Assembly: GCF_042679565.1 (NCBI RefSeq)
Contig: NZ_JBHTMY010000003.1
Coordinates: 806,001 to 870,000, forward strand
Direction of reading: 5' to 3'
Length of the DNA: 64,000 nucleotides
Source: Namhaeicola litoreus
GTDB taxonomy: Bacteria; Bacteroidota; Bacteroidia; Flavobacteriales; Flavobacteriaceae
Under the pieces are notes generated by a model, which was given only the letters and a program-made list of their open reading frames with translations, was not told where the DNA came from and ran no database searches. Shown in pieces: positions 34,252-43,491 of this stretch. Position 1 is the first letter of the stretch, and each line of letters begins with the position of its first letter. Made by a program: the position numbers and the translations under genes.

Positions 34252-36768
34252 ATGGAGGAAAACGATAAGATAATCCCTATCAATATAGAGGAAGAAATGA
34301 AGTCGGCCTACATTGATTATTCAATGTCTGTGATAGTTTCAAGAGCATTACCCGATGTCCGTGACGGTTTAAAACCAGTGCACAGGAGAGTTTTATTCGG
34401 GATGCACGAATTAGGTATTAAAGCAACCGGAGCACATAAAAAATCTGCAAGAGTTGTTGGGGAAGTATTAGGTAAGTACCACCCACATGGAGATACCTCA
34501 GTTTATGATGCCATGGTTAGAATGGCTCAAGATTGGAGTATGCGTTATGAAATGGTAGATGGACAAGGGAATTTTGGTTCTCCCGATGGAGATAGTCCGG
34601 CTGCGATGCGATATACCGAGGTGAGAATGAAAAAGATCTCTGAGGAGATGTTAGCGGATATCGAAAAAGATACAGTAGATCACAGATTAAATTTTGACGA
34701 TACATTAAATGAACCGACCGTTTTACCTACCCGTGTACCCAGTTTACTGGTGAACGGTGCTTCTGGTATAGCCGTGGGTATGGCGACAAATATGGCTCCT
34801 CACAATTTAACAGAAGTTATTGATGGTACTGTGGCTTATATCGATGATAATGACATCGATATCCCGGGATTAATGGAGCATATCAAAGCCCCTGACTTTC
34901 CGACGGGAGGAACGATTTACGGTTATGAAGGAGTCAGAGAAGCTTTTTTAACTGGTCGAGGAAGAGTTGTGATCAGAGCAAAATCACATTTTGAAGAAGT
35001 GAATGGTAGAGAATGTATTATCGTAACTGAACTTCCTTATCAGGTTAATGGATCGGAATTGCTCAAAAAGACCGCAGATCTAATTAATGACAAGAAGATA
35101 GAGGGAATTGCCAATGTAAGAGATGAGACTAGCCGTCAAGGTAGAAGGTTGGTATATGTACTGAAGAAAGATGCAATCCCAAACATTGTATTAAACAAAT
35201 TATTTAAGTATACAGCGCTACAAACCTCATTTAGTGTTAATAATATAGCACTTGTAAAAGGTCGGCCTCAAATGTTAAACTTAAAAGAGCTCATTGTTCA
35301 TTTTGTTGAGCACAGGCATGACGTAGTGGTGAGAAGAACTCAGTTTGAGTTGGCCAAAGCAGAAGACAGGGCTCATATACTTGAGGGATTAATTATCGCT
35401 TCGGATAATATTGACGAAGTAATAGAACTGATCAAATCTTCCAGCAATGCTGAGGAAGCCCGAGAAAAATTGATGGAACGCTTTCAATTATCCGACAAAC
35501 AAGCGCGTGCCATTGTCGAAATGAGGTTGAGACAATTGACAGGTCTGGAACAAGAAAAATTGCGTTCGGAATACGATGACATCATTAAATTTATTGCTGA
35601 TTTGAGAGACATACTAGGCAGCAAAGAAAGAAGAATGTCGATTATCAAGGACGAATTGCTGGAAATTAAGCAAAAATATGGTGATGAAAGAAGAACCAAT
35701 ATTGAATATTCCGGTGGTGATTTGAGTATCGAGGATATTATCCCTGATAATAATGTCGTTGTCACTATTTCTCATGCGGGTTATATTAAAAGGACAGATC
35801 TTACTGAGTATAAAGTTCAGAATAGAGGAGGAAGAGGTCAAAAAGGAGTTGCTACGAGGTCAGAAGATTTCTTAGAACATTTATTCATTGCTACGAACCA
35901 TCAATACATGTTGTTTTTCACACAAAACGGCAAGGTGTTTTGGATGCGTGTTTATGAGATTCCGGAAGGAAATAAAACGTCCAAAGGAAGGGCCATACAG
36001 AATTTGATCAATTTAGAAAGTGATGATAAGATCAAAGCCTTTGTCGTGACAAAAGATTTGAAAGACGAAGAATACGTCAATAATAACTATGTCATCATGG
36101 TTACAAAGAAAGGAATCACGAAGAAAACTTCCTTGGAGCAATATTCGCGACCAAGAGCGAACGGAATTAATGCGATTACCATAAAAGACGGTGATGAATT
36201 ATTGGAAGCCAAATTAACAGATGGAAACAGTCAGATTATGATTGCGGTAAAATCAGGTAAAGCGATCCGTTTTGAAGAGAATAAGACCAGGCCGATGGGA
36301 AGGAACGCTTCCGGGGTGAGAGGTATTTCATTGGCAGGAAAGAATGACGAGGTTGTAGGGATGGTTTCTATCTCCAGCGAAGATGACAATATTTTGGTCG
36401 TCTCTGAAAAGGGATATGGGAAAAGGTCAAATTTAGAAGATTATCGCATCACGAATAGAGGTGGTAAAGGAGTGAAGACCATCAATATTACGGACAAGAC
36501 CGGTCAATTGGTTTCAATTAAAAATGTGACCGATCATGATGATTTGATGATCATTAACAAGTCCGGTTTAACCATTCGTATGGCAGTTTCGGATCTCAGG
36601 GTGATGGGCCGGGCTACTCAGGGTGTTAAGTTGATCAATATCAAAGACAACGATGAAATTGCCGCTGTAGCGAAAGTAATTCACGAAGTTGATGTAGAAG
36701 ATGATGTAATAATTGATGAAAATTTGGAAAATGAGGCAAATAATGATGAAAATCATACTGTTGAATAA
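34252..36768 (+). CDS. gyrA: DNA gyrase subunit A
   Basis: 838 aa. The N-terminal breakage-reunion domain has the catalytic Tyr121 (AAMRYTEVRM) and the quinolone-contact region HPHGDTSVYDAMVRM, where Thr82 and Asp86 correspond to E. coli Ser83 and Asp87. The C-terminal six-bladed beta-pinwheel has the GyrA box QNRGGRGQKGV, which separates GyrA from ParC. The very acidic C-terminal tail (from about residue 815) is common in Bacteroidetes. It introduces negative supercoils together with GyrB, which is not in the window. Confidence 0.97.
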   Translation: MEENDKIIPINIEEEMKSAYIDYSMSVIVSRALPDVRDGLKPVHRRVLFGMHELGIKATGAHKKSARVVGEVLGKYHPHGDTSVYDAMVRMAQDWSMRYEMVDGQGNFGSPDGDSPAAMRYTEVRMKKISEEMLADIEKDTVDHRLNFDDTLNEPTVLPTRVPSLLVNGASGIAVGMATNMAPHNLTEVIDGTVAYIDDNDIDIPGLMEHIKAPDFPTGGTIYGYEGVREAFLTGRGRVVIRAKSHFEEVNGRECIIVTELPYQVNGSELLKKTADLINDKKIEGIANVRDETSRQGRRLVYVLKKDAIPNIVLNKLFKYTALQTSFSVNNIALVKGRPQMLNLKELIVHFVEHRHDVVVRRTQFELAKAEDRAHILEGLIIASDNIDEVIELIKSSSNAEEAREKLMERFQLSDKQARAIVEMRLRQLTGLEQEKLRSEYDDIIKFIADLRDILGSKERRMSIIKDELLEIKQKYGDERRTNIEYSGGDLSIEDIIPDNNVVVTISHAGYIKRTDLTEYKVQNRGGRGQKGVATRSEDFLEHLFIATNHQYMLFFTQNGKVFWMRVYEIPEGNKTSKGRAIQNLINLESDDKIKAFVVTKDLKDEEYVNNNYVIMVTKKGITKKTSLEQYSRPRANGINAITIKDGDELLEAKLTDGNSQIMIAVKSGKAIRFEENKTRPMGRNASGVRGISLAGKNDEVVGMVSISSEDDNILVVSEKGYGKRSNLEDYRITNRGGKGVKTINITDKTGQLVSIKNVTDHDDLMIINKSGLTIRMAVSDLRVMGRATQGVKLINIKDNDEIAAVAKVIHEVDVEDDVIIDENLENEANNDENHTVE

Positions 36769-36778
36769 TTCAAAATGC

Positions 36779-36786
36779 TAATTTTG
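36779..36786 (+). promoter_or_regulatory. -7 promoter box for the TPR gene
   Basis: TAATTTTG fits TAnnTTTG, 44 bases before the ATG at 36831. Confidence 0.45.
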
Positions 36787-36830
36787 CGCCGGTATTAAAC
36801 TATTAAAATTAAAATTTATAATTAAATCAA

Positions 36831-38090
36831 ATGAAGAAAACATTTATGATGTTGGTAATGATGATGATTTCATTAGCAACGTTTGCCCAAAAGAATGAGT
36901 TAAAAGCTGCTGATAAAGCAATTAAGTCAGGTGATTATGCAACGGCAAAAACTGCCATTGAACAATTAGAGGGAATGGTAGGGTCTATGGATGATAAAAC
37001 CAAAGCTAATTTTTATTATCTCCAATTTATGACCTATGGAGGTTTGGCAAAAACAAGTGCAGAGTATTACGATAAAACAGCAGAAGCATACAGTAATTTA
37101 GTTTCTACTGAAAGTAATGTAAAAGGTTCGAAATATACTGATTTGGCTGCCAGTGAGTTAAACACCTTGGTTTCTGATATCTCGGCAAAGGGGATCGCAG
37201 ATTATCAAAATGGAGATTATACAAAATCTAAGAAAGAATTGCATGAGGTATTTGCTTTGAGCCCAAAAGATACAGTATTCTTAGAATATGCCGCGAATGC
37301 TGCGTATTTGGACAAAGATTATGATTTAGCTTTGGAGTACTTTACTACCCTTAAAGATTTGGGTTATACGGGAATCACTACCGAATATTCTGCCATGAAT
37401 ACTGAAACTAATGAAAGAGAAGTTTTCGCTTCAAAAGCAGAAATGGACTTAATGAAAAAGTCAAAAAATTATACAGATTTTAAAATCAGCAATACAGAAT
37501 CTAAAAGACCTACCATCATAAAAAATATTGCATTTACTTATGTTGAGCAAGGGGATGCTGAAAAAGCGATTGCTGCTGTTCAAGATGCAAGAAAAGTTGA
37601 TCCAAAAGATGTTGGTTTAATTTTAACTGAAGCTAATTTGCACATTAAATTAGGTCAAAAAGAAGAGTTTGCGAAATTAATGGAGGAAGCTATCAGTTTG
37701 GATCCTAATAACCATGTTCTTTATTACAACTTGGGTGTGATTAGCGCAGAGCAAGGTGATATGGAAAAAGCAAAAGGTTATTACAAAAAGGCCATCGAAT
37801 TAGATCCAAATTATACAGATGCTTATATCAACCTAGGATCTGCGATGTTGGATGCTGATAAGGTGTTAGTAGAGCAAATGAATCAGAACTTAAGTAATTT
37901 TAAGAAATACGATGAAATTAAGGCAAAACAAGTGGCTTTATATAAAGAAGTTATCCCTGTTTACGAAAAAGCCAATAGCATCAAACCAAATGATAAGGAT
38001 ATCGTTAGAACCCTTATGAGTTTATACGAAAACACTGAGAATGATGATAAGTATAAAGAAATGAGAGCTATTTATGACTCTTTGAACTAA
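36831..38090 (+). CDS. Exported tetratricopeptide-repeat protein
   Basis: 419 aa with signal peptide (MKKTFMMLVMMMISLATFAQ). At least four TPR units are recognisable, the best at about 288-340 (NHVLYYNLGVISAEQGDMEKAKGYYKKAIELDPNYTDAYINLGSAM). An earlier set lies at about 120-165 and another at 225-285. TPRs mediate protein-protein contacts, and such small periplasmic TPR proteins are common in Bacteroidetes without a defined job. A terminator follows. It may be co-expressed with gyrA but has its own promoter box. Confidence 0.85.
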   Translation: MKKTFMMLVMMMISLATFAQKNELKAADKAIKSGDYATAKTAIEQLEGMVGSMDDKTKANFYYLQFMTYGGLAKTSAEYYDKTAEAYSNLVSTESNVKGSKYTDLAASELNTLVSDISAKGIADYQNGDYTKSKKELHEVFALSPKDTVFLEYAANAAYLDKDYDLALEYFTTLKDLGYTGITTEYSAMNTETNEREVFASKAEMDLMKKSKNYTDFKISNTESKRPTIIKNIAFTYVEQGDAEKAIAAVQDARKVDPKDVGLILTEANLHIKLGQKEEFAKLMEEAISLDPNNHVLYYNLGVISAEQGDMEKAKGYYKKAIELDPNYTDAYINLGSAMLDADKVLVEQMNQNLSNFKKYDEIKAKQVALYKEVIPVYEKANSIKPNDKDIVRTLMSLYENTENDDKYKEMRAIYDSLN

Positions 38091-38112
38091 GAAATTAAAT
38101 TGACATCATACG

Positions 38113-38144
38113 AAAAAGACCTCCCTATGGAGGTCTTTTTTTTA
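38113..38144 (+). terminator. Intrinsic terminator after the TPR gene
   Basis: AAAAAGACCTCC pairs with GGAGGTCTTTTT around loop CTAT, followed by more T. The A-tract also allows use on the minus strand for the DUF4105 unit. Confidence 0.8.
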
Positions 38145-38146
38145 TG

Positions 38147-39328
38147 CTATTTGATAGAATTTTTCTTTTTAAAATAAACCCACAAATAAATATACCTCAG
38201 GTAGAGCGCCACTAAAATAGGAACTAGTGCAACAGAAAAAATTTGCACTTTCAATGACCAAATGATTAGCAAAAGATCGAGGCAAACAAGTAAAGTAAGC
38301 ATATAATAAACCCGAAGTTTCGTGTTTTTGTTTAGAAGAAATACAAAAAAGATATTCGGTGCAAATGCCCAGAGAATGTTGAAATTATTTGCCGTAGCTG
38401 TATGGTCTGTAGCAAACCATAGTACTAGTAATAATACACCTACCAAACCTGTGATCGAAAAAATTAATATATCTAAAAGGCTATTTCTCGTCTTTTTCTT
38501 ATAATCCATATAGGTGATGAAAATGACCAGAAGAGCTAACAAGCTAAAGACAAGCAAAGGAGTAAAGAGCGATTTTTCTTGTTCTTGCGGCTGGCTTTGA
38601 AGTAAAATCCTTGATTCTCGCACCAAAGGAATTTCTTTCTTATCTGATCTAAGCTTTACATGATCCATTGCTTTTAGGACATAATCGGGTAAAAACATGT
38701 ATTGTTTTGGGGAAATCGTACGGTCGATCACCGATCCTAAGGCTAAATCTATCCCGAAATCACTCCATTTTAAATTTCCCAGATATTGTTGAATCAATTC
38801 CCTATGGGTATAATCGTTTGGCTCATAATTACTGTCAAAAACGAGTTGATCATTTAAGGTCTTTTCCAAAACCTCATACATTTTTGTAGAACAATTGTCA
38901 TAGAAGAAATCGTATTTATATCCTCTGTTTGCCGGTTTTTCATTTTCCTCCAGAAAGGCATAAATGGCCTGTTTTTGTTGCAGATTTAAATTTAGGATTT
39001 GTTCCTTTACCCATCGGTTCTCATCTCTATAACCTCTCAGAAAATTATAAAAAGGATAAGCTCTGAGTTCATATAATAATTTCCCTCTTACGAATTTCAC
39101 ATAGAAATTTGGGGTAGCAAAATTAAAGGTACCATAATTATATACTTTATCGATATCTTGTTTTTTATCTTGTATTCGAAAAGCGCTGTGACCAAAAGTA
39201 GAATACAATTCATTACCAGGGCCACAGGTGATGACACTTATTTCTGCATTTTCGGATAGTTCTACTGACTGAGAAAATGAAGACAACCAGCAGATCAAAC
39301 AGGCTAAAACTAAAAAATTTCTTTGCAT
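38147..39328 (-). CDS. DUF4105 domain-containing membrane protein
   Basis: 393 aa. Signal peptide MQRNFLVLACLICWLSSFSQ, then a DUF4105 domain at about 22-200 with the family residues GNELYSTFGHSAFRI, YNYGTF and YDFFYDNCSTKMYEVLE. Its conserved His, Asp and Cys resemble a papain-like or NlpC-like hydrolase active site, but no activity is established. The C-terminal part (about 250-393) holds four to five membrane helices. It starts exactly where the PorQ-like gene stops and so belongs to the same operon. Confidence 0.85.
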   Translation of the reverse strand: MQRNFLVLACLICWLSSFSQSVELSENAEISVITCGPGNELYSTFGHSAFRIQDKKQDIDKVYNYGTFNFATPNFYVKFVRGKLLYELRAYPFYNFLRGYRDENRWVKEQILNLNLQQKQAIYAFLEENEKPANRGYKYDFFYDNCSTKMYEVLEKTLNDQLVFDSNYEPNDYTHRELIQQYLGNLKWSDFGIDLALGSVIDRTISPKQYMFLPDYVLKAMDHVKLRSDKKEIPLVRESRILLQSQPQEQEKSLFTPLLVFSLLALLVIFITYMDYKKKTRNSLLDILIFSITGLVGVLLLVLWFATDHTATANNFNILWAFAPNIFFVFLLNKNTKLRVYYMLTLLVCLDLLLIIWSLKVQIFSVALVPILVALYLRYIYLWVYFKKKNSIK

Positions 39329-40402
39329 TTAACGAAAGTAACTCAAATCAAACTTTAATGAAAATATATTTGAAAACAAGGTTCCATTTAAACCAGCAAT
39401 ATTTGCCAAAGCATAGTCAATCTGTATGCCGGAATACCTAAAGCCTACTCCAAAATTAGGCTCAAACGCAATGGTTTTATTCTGATTAAATTCTAACTGT
39501 TGTTGAAAATTATTCACTCCGGCGCGCAAAAACACCATATCGATATAATCCACCTGAAAACCAAATGCAGGATCAATGCTTAAAAATGAGGTAGAGATGA
39601 GGTCATTGGTTTCGTAGAATCTCATATTTAAATCAAATTCAGTCAACAAGTTAAAATCTCTGAATAATTCAAACTTTTTAGCTACTCCTAGTTGTGCCTT
39701 TGGTTTCGTAAGTTCTATGGTCTCCGGTTTCTGATCATTCGCTCCGGGAATTGCAGATTGTACTTTTGCAAATTCATCTTCATCAATAGACCAAGCGTTA
39801 AATGTGGTTGTCAAATCACGGAACATGAGGCCCAGTTTCCAATCTGTTTTAGTTTGATATTGCAGACCGGCATCCAATCCAAAGCCCCAAGAAGAAGCAA
39901 AATCGCCAATTTGCCTATGCACCACTTTCCCGTTAATCCCCAGACTGATTCCGGATAGGAGTAATTTTCTAGCATAAGCCAATGTCAAAGCATAATCAGC
40001 CGCAGAAAAAAGGCTGATGTTATCATAGTTAATATTGCCTTGATTATCAATTAATTCAGTAGTGTTAAGAATATCATCTACACCAAAACGAATCAACGAA
40101 ACGCCAATAGCACTTTCTGTATCGATAGGTTGAGCATATGCTGCAAAATCATATTTTCCTATTCCTTGGAAATATTCGGCGTGCATCAATGAACCTTCGA
40201 TGTCTACTATATTGACCAATCCAGCTGGGTTCCAATAAATTGAATTCACATCTGAGGAGAAGGCAATCACCGCTTTACCCATACCAAATGAGGCGGCGTC
40301 TACTCCTAAGTTCAGGAATTCATTAGAATAATTCCGCAAAGATTGTCCGAAAATTATCGATGAAAAAAGGAATAAATAAATAAAAAGATATCGAATGATC
40401 AA
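39329..40402 (-). CDS. porQ: PorV/PorQ family outer-membrane protein
   Basis: About 357 aa of beta-strand sequence typical of the FadL-like PorV/PorQ group: after the signal peptide comes NEFLNLGVDAASFGMGKAVIAFSSDVNSIYWNPAGL, the family hallmark, and then alternating strands to a terminal aromatic (SYFR). PorV and PorQ shuttle or anchor type IX secretion cargo at the outer membrane; PorQ is the closer match by size but the assignment is tentative. The start is unusual: no ATG exists. A TATATTTG promoter box covers the upstream TTG at 40420, so I chose TTG 40402, which still leaves a full signal peptide (IIRYLFIYLFLFSSIIFGQ). Confidence 0.78.
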   Translation of the reverse strand: MIIRYLFIYLFLFSSIIFGQSLRNYSNEFLNLGVDAASFGMGKAVIAFSSDVNSIYWNPAGLVNIVDIEGSLMHAEYFQGIGKYDFAAYAQPIDTESAIGVSLIRFGVDDILNTTELIDNQGNINYDNISLFSAADYALTLAYARKLLLSGISLGINGKVVHRQIGDFASSWGFGLDAGLQYQTKTDWKLGLMFRDLTTTFNAWSIDEDEFAKVQSAIPGANDQKPETIELTKPKAQLGVAKKFELFRDFNLLTEFDLNMRFYETNDLISTSFLSIDPAFGFQVDYIDMVFLRAGVNNFQQQLEFNQNKTIAFEPNFGVGFRYSGIQIDYALANIAGLNGTLFSNIFSLKFDLSYFR

Positions 40403-40417
40403 ATCAGGAATTTTGGA

Positions 40418-40425
40418 CAAATATA
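40418..40425 (-). promoter_or_regulatory. -7 promoter box for the PorQ-like gene
   Basis: Minus-strand TATATTTG fits TAnnTTTG. It overlaps the first possible TTG codon (40420) and thus argues for the downstream start at 40402. Confidence 0.5.
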
Positions 40426-40461
40426 AATAATCTGCTCTTTGTTAAACTGTAAAAAATCACC

Positions 40462-41415
40462 CTAATTGCTTCTAAAAAAATGAAGTATTCTGTTTTCTAG
40501 CCAATAATCTTTTTTGTAATTGAGTTGTACATTAAAACCTACATGTCCGCCGAAACTTGGAACCTCTAAATAAACGAAGTCATTTTTATTGGCTTCTTCG
40601 AAAGGAAAGCAGGATTTACTGAGAAATGGATCGTCCAGGGCTGAAATTATCAGTGTGTTTTTTTTAATGAAAGGAATGAATGGTTTGCTGCTCGCTTGTT
40701 GGTAATAATCCACCGCATTTTTAAAACCATGTGCAGGAGCTGTATAGAGATTGTCAAAATCCGAAAAATTCTTTATTTCTTTAACGATGGTCTCACTGAA
40801 TTCAGGATAATGCACTTCATTCTTTTTTATCAACTTCGGTTTTAAAGAGTTTAGAAAGCGATATAAATAGATGAAATTTTTAGGTTTAGATATTTCAACG
40901 GAAGAGGCATGTAAGTCACATGGCACCGAAACGGCTACCGCCTTGCAAATGGGATTATACTTTTGCGTTTCACCCAAATATTTTAAAACTTGATTTCCAC
41001 CCAAGCTATAGCCCACTAAAAATATCCTTTTATACTTTTTTGAACTGATGATATCTTTTAAAACATATTGCAAATCCTCTGTCTCTCCGCTGTGGTAAGA
41101 TTTGTACAATCTATTTAGTTCTCCACTACATCCCCGCAAATTCATGGCTAAAACATCAAATTTTTTTTCAATCGCTTTTGTTCCCAAAGAAATTATATAC
41201 TTTGATTGCGCGCTACCTTCTAATCCGTGAATCATTACTATGAGATCTTCATTTTCCCTTACCACCCAATCGAGGTCGAGAAAATCACCATCCGGTGTGT
41301 TTATCCGTTCTCGTGTATAATTCAATTGGAGCTGATGGGCAAGCGTACGGAAGACCGTATTAAGATGCCCGTTTCTGAAATAGCGTTCCGGTTGATATGT
41401 TGTGTTGATAATCAA
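40462..41415 (-). CDS. YheT-like alpha/beta hydrolase
   Basis: 317 aa alpha/beta hydrolase of the YheT/ABHD1-3 group. The N-terminal PERYFRNGHLNTV is specific to this group, the oxyanion stretch is VMIHGLEGSAQSKYI, the nucleophile elbow VGYSLGGNQVLKYLG, the acid in ISALDDPFL and the His in SFGGHVGFN. Likely an esterase or lipase on small lipids in the cytoplasm; the substrate is unknown. The only suitable start is TTG 41415, one base after the rmuC stop codon, indicating coupling to rmuC. Confidence 0.88.
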   Translation of the reverse strand: MIINTTYQPERYFRNGHLNTVFRTLAHQLQLNYTRERINTPDGDFLDLDWVVRENEDLIVMIHGLEGSAQSKYIISLGTKAIEKKFDVLAMNLRGCSGELNRLYKSYHSGETEDLQYVLKDIISSKKYKRIFLVGYSLGGNQVLKYLGETQKYNPICKAVAVSVPCDLHASSVEISKPKNFIYLYRFLNSLKPKLIKKNEVHYPEFSETIVKEIKNFSDFDNLYTAPAHGFKNAVDYYQQASSKPFIPFIKKNTLIISALDDPFLSKSCFPFEEANKNDFVYLEVPSFGGHVGFNVQLNYKKDYWLENRILHFFRSN

Positions 41416-41416
41416 A

Positions 41417-42733
41417 TTAATTGTTTAACGCTTTTCTGACTAAATTTTCAGGCAATGATTTTTGTGCATTGGCTCCCAATTTTTTGAGTTGATCTATTCT
41501 TCCTACGATATTCCCTTTACCTGTAGAGAGTTTATTCATGGCGCTGTCATAGCTATTTCTGGAGGCATTGAGTTGATTTCCTATTTTCATCATATCTTGA
41601 ATAAAGCCCTCAAATTTATCATATAAACTTCCTGCCTGTTTGGCTATTTCAATGACGTTTTGTTTTTGATCTTCCTGTTTCCAAATGGTGGCAACCGTAG
41701 ACATCGTGGCCAAAAGCGTAGACGTAGAGACCAATACAACATTTTTATGCAAAGCATCCAGAAAAATATTTTTATCATTTTTAAGTGCCACCATAAGAGC
41801 AGGCTCTATAGGGATGTACATCAATACAAAATCTGGACTTTGCAATCCATAGAGTTCCTCATACCGTTTTTGATTTAAATTTTTGATATGATTTTTGATA
41901 CTGAGCATTAGTTTTTTCAAACCTTCGTTTTCTTCTTCAGCAGAGCTAGCATTGTAGTACAATTCATAACCTACCAGCGAAACTTTTGCATCTATGATCA
42001 TGCACTTGTTTTCGGGCAAATGAATGATAAAATCAGGTCTTTTTAATAAGCCTTCCTCATCCTTTTCACTTGCCTGGGTGCTAAAATGAATATCCTTTTT
42101 TAATCCGGATCTTTCTAAAAGTGTTTCGAGTTGAAACTCTCCCCAATCACCTTGCTTCTTCTGATCTCCCTTGAGTGCTTTGGTTAAATTAAGGGCTTCT
42201 TTACTCATCCTTTCGTTGAGTTCCATCAAGCCTGAAATTTGTTGCTTTAAAGCAGATTGTCGATCGATTGTATCGCGATGTATATTATCCACTTTTGATT
42301 CAAAATGCTTAATTTTTTCTTTGAGAGGATCAAGAATCTGTGTTAAGTTTTCTTTATTCGTCTCAGTATATTTTTTGGTTTTTTCTTCTAAAATTTTATT
42401 TGCCAAGACCTCAAATTCATCTTTAAATTTATCTTGCAGTTGCTCCATTTCCTTGAGCTGTTCATGCATTTTTTGACGTGCATAATCTAACTCTGCATTT
42501 GTCTTTGTCAGGTCAATGACAAGCGATTCATTCTTTATTCTCTCACCGTTTAATTGTTTTGCTAATTCTTCTATATTTAGAATAAGCTTTTTTTCATTTG
42601 AACTAAGGGTTTCAATCACAGATTGTTGTAAAGTTATTTTTCGATCAGTCATCACTTTAAAAATCAAATAGGTCAGTAAAACACCTAAGAAGAAAATCAA
42701 AATAAAATAGAGAAAAACATAATCTTCAGTCAT
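41417..42733 (-). CDS. rmuC: RmuC-family DNA recombination protein
   Basis: 438 aa. N-terminal membrane anchor (residues 5-25, VFLYFILIFFLGVLLTYLIF), a long coiled coil at about 30-190 and the RmuC domain from about 195, with QGDWGEFQLETLLERSGLKKDIHF, RPDFIIHLPENKCMIIDAKVSL and DFVLMYIPIEPALMVAL. RmuC limits inversions at short inverted repeats in E. coli and has a PD-(D/E)xK-like nuclease core (the DxxI..DAK residues are visible). Forms an operon with the YheT-like gene. Confidence 0.93.
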   Translation of the reverse strand: MTEDYVFLYFILIFFLGVLLTYLIFKVMTDRKITLQQSVIETLSSNEKKLILNIEELAKQLNGERIKNESLVIDLTKTNAELDYARQKMHEQLKEMEQLQDKFKDEFEVLANKILEEKTKKYTETNKENLTQILDPLKEKIKHFESKVDNIHRDTIDRQSALKQQISGLMELNERMSKEALNLTKALKGDQKKQGDWGEFQLETLLERSGLKKDIHFSTQASEKDEEGLLKRPDFIIHLPENKCMIIDAKVSLVGYELYYNASSAEEENEGLKKLMLSIKNHIKNLNQKRYEELYGLQSPDFVLMYIPIEPALMVALKNDKNIFLDALHKNVVLVSTSTLLATMSTVATIWKQEDQKQNVIEIAKQAGSLYDKFEGFIQDMMKIGNQLNASRNSYDSAMNKLSTGKGNIVGRIDQLKKLGANAQKSLPENLVRKALNN

Positions 42734-42783
42734 GGTAAGAAAATTATCGATATTTTAGTCATTTGTATCGAGGTACTATATTA

Positions 42784-42791
42784 CAAAATTA
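42784..42791 (-). promoter_or_regulatory. -7 promoter box for rmuC
   Basis: Minus-strand TAATTTTG fits TAnnTTTG, 50 bases before the rmuC ATG in the divergent gap. Confidence 0.45.
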
Positions 42792-42813
42792 AGTCAACAA
42801 ACTCTTATAAGAT

Positions 42814-43377
42814 ATGCAAAGTCTTTCCAAATTTATGTTAGAAAAGGTGATGGGTTGGAAAGTTGTGAACCGTTTTCCTACCGAACTCAAAAAATATATC
42901 ATCATTGTGGCTCCGCATACAAGTTGGGTAGATTTTCCTGTTGGTGTATTTGTAAATTACAGTCAACAATTAGGAGCTAATTATATCGCTAAGCACACAT
43001 TATTCAAACCGCCATTTGGTTTTATTTTTAGTGCTTTGGGAGGAACACCTGTCGATCGCAGTAAAAGTGAGAGCAGAGTTGAGGCGATTATTAAAATCTT
43101 TAAGGAGAGTGATCGATTTGTACTTACCCTATCACCTGAGGGTACGAGGAAAAGTGTTTCAAAATGGAAAACAGGCTTTTATTATGTCGCCAAAGGTGCT
43201 CAAATTCCGGTGGTTATGTGTGGCTTTGATTATGGGAAGAAAGAAATTGTTGTAGCTGAGCCTTATACTTTAACAGGGGATGAAAAAATTGATTTTCAAC
43301 ATTTTCACGAGTTTTTTAAACATATAGAAGGGAAGAAAAGAGATCAATTTGATCCAGATTTTCACTTAAATGTTTAA
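42814..43377 (+). CDS. PlsC-like 1-acylglycerol-3-phosphate acyltransferase family protein
   Basis: 187 aa. The acyltransferase motif I is APHTSWVDFPVG (HX4D with His and Asp), motif II lies in FGFIFSALGGTPVDRS and motif III is LSPEGTRK, with PVVMCGFDYG as motif IV. The short form without a membrane anchor resembles the lysophospholipid acyltransferases common in Bacteroidetes. The acceptor lipid is not visible. It stands alone between divergent rmuC and convergent gcvT. Confidence 0.88.
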   Translation: MQSLSKFMLEKVMGWKVVNRFPTELKKYIIIVAPHTSWVDFPVGVFVNYSQQLGANYIAKHTLFKPPFGFIFSALGGTPVDRSKSESRVEAIIKIFKESDRFVLTLSPEGTRKSVSKWKTGFYYVAKGAQIPVVMCGFDYGKKEIVVAEPYTLTGDEKIDFQHFHEFFKHIEGKKRDQFDPDFHLNV

Positions 43378-43491
43378 CGGATTAAAAAATATATAGATCG
43401 ATTATCTGCTATTTTTCTCAATTCAAAATACATACCAATGAATTGATGGCTGATAAGCTTAAACTCTTGATTGTAACAATCGTATCTTCTT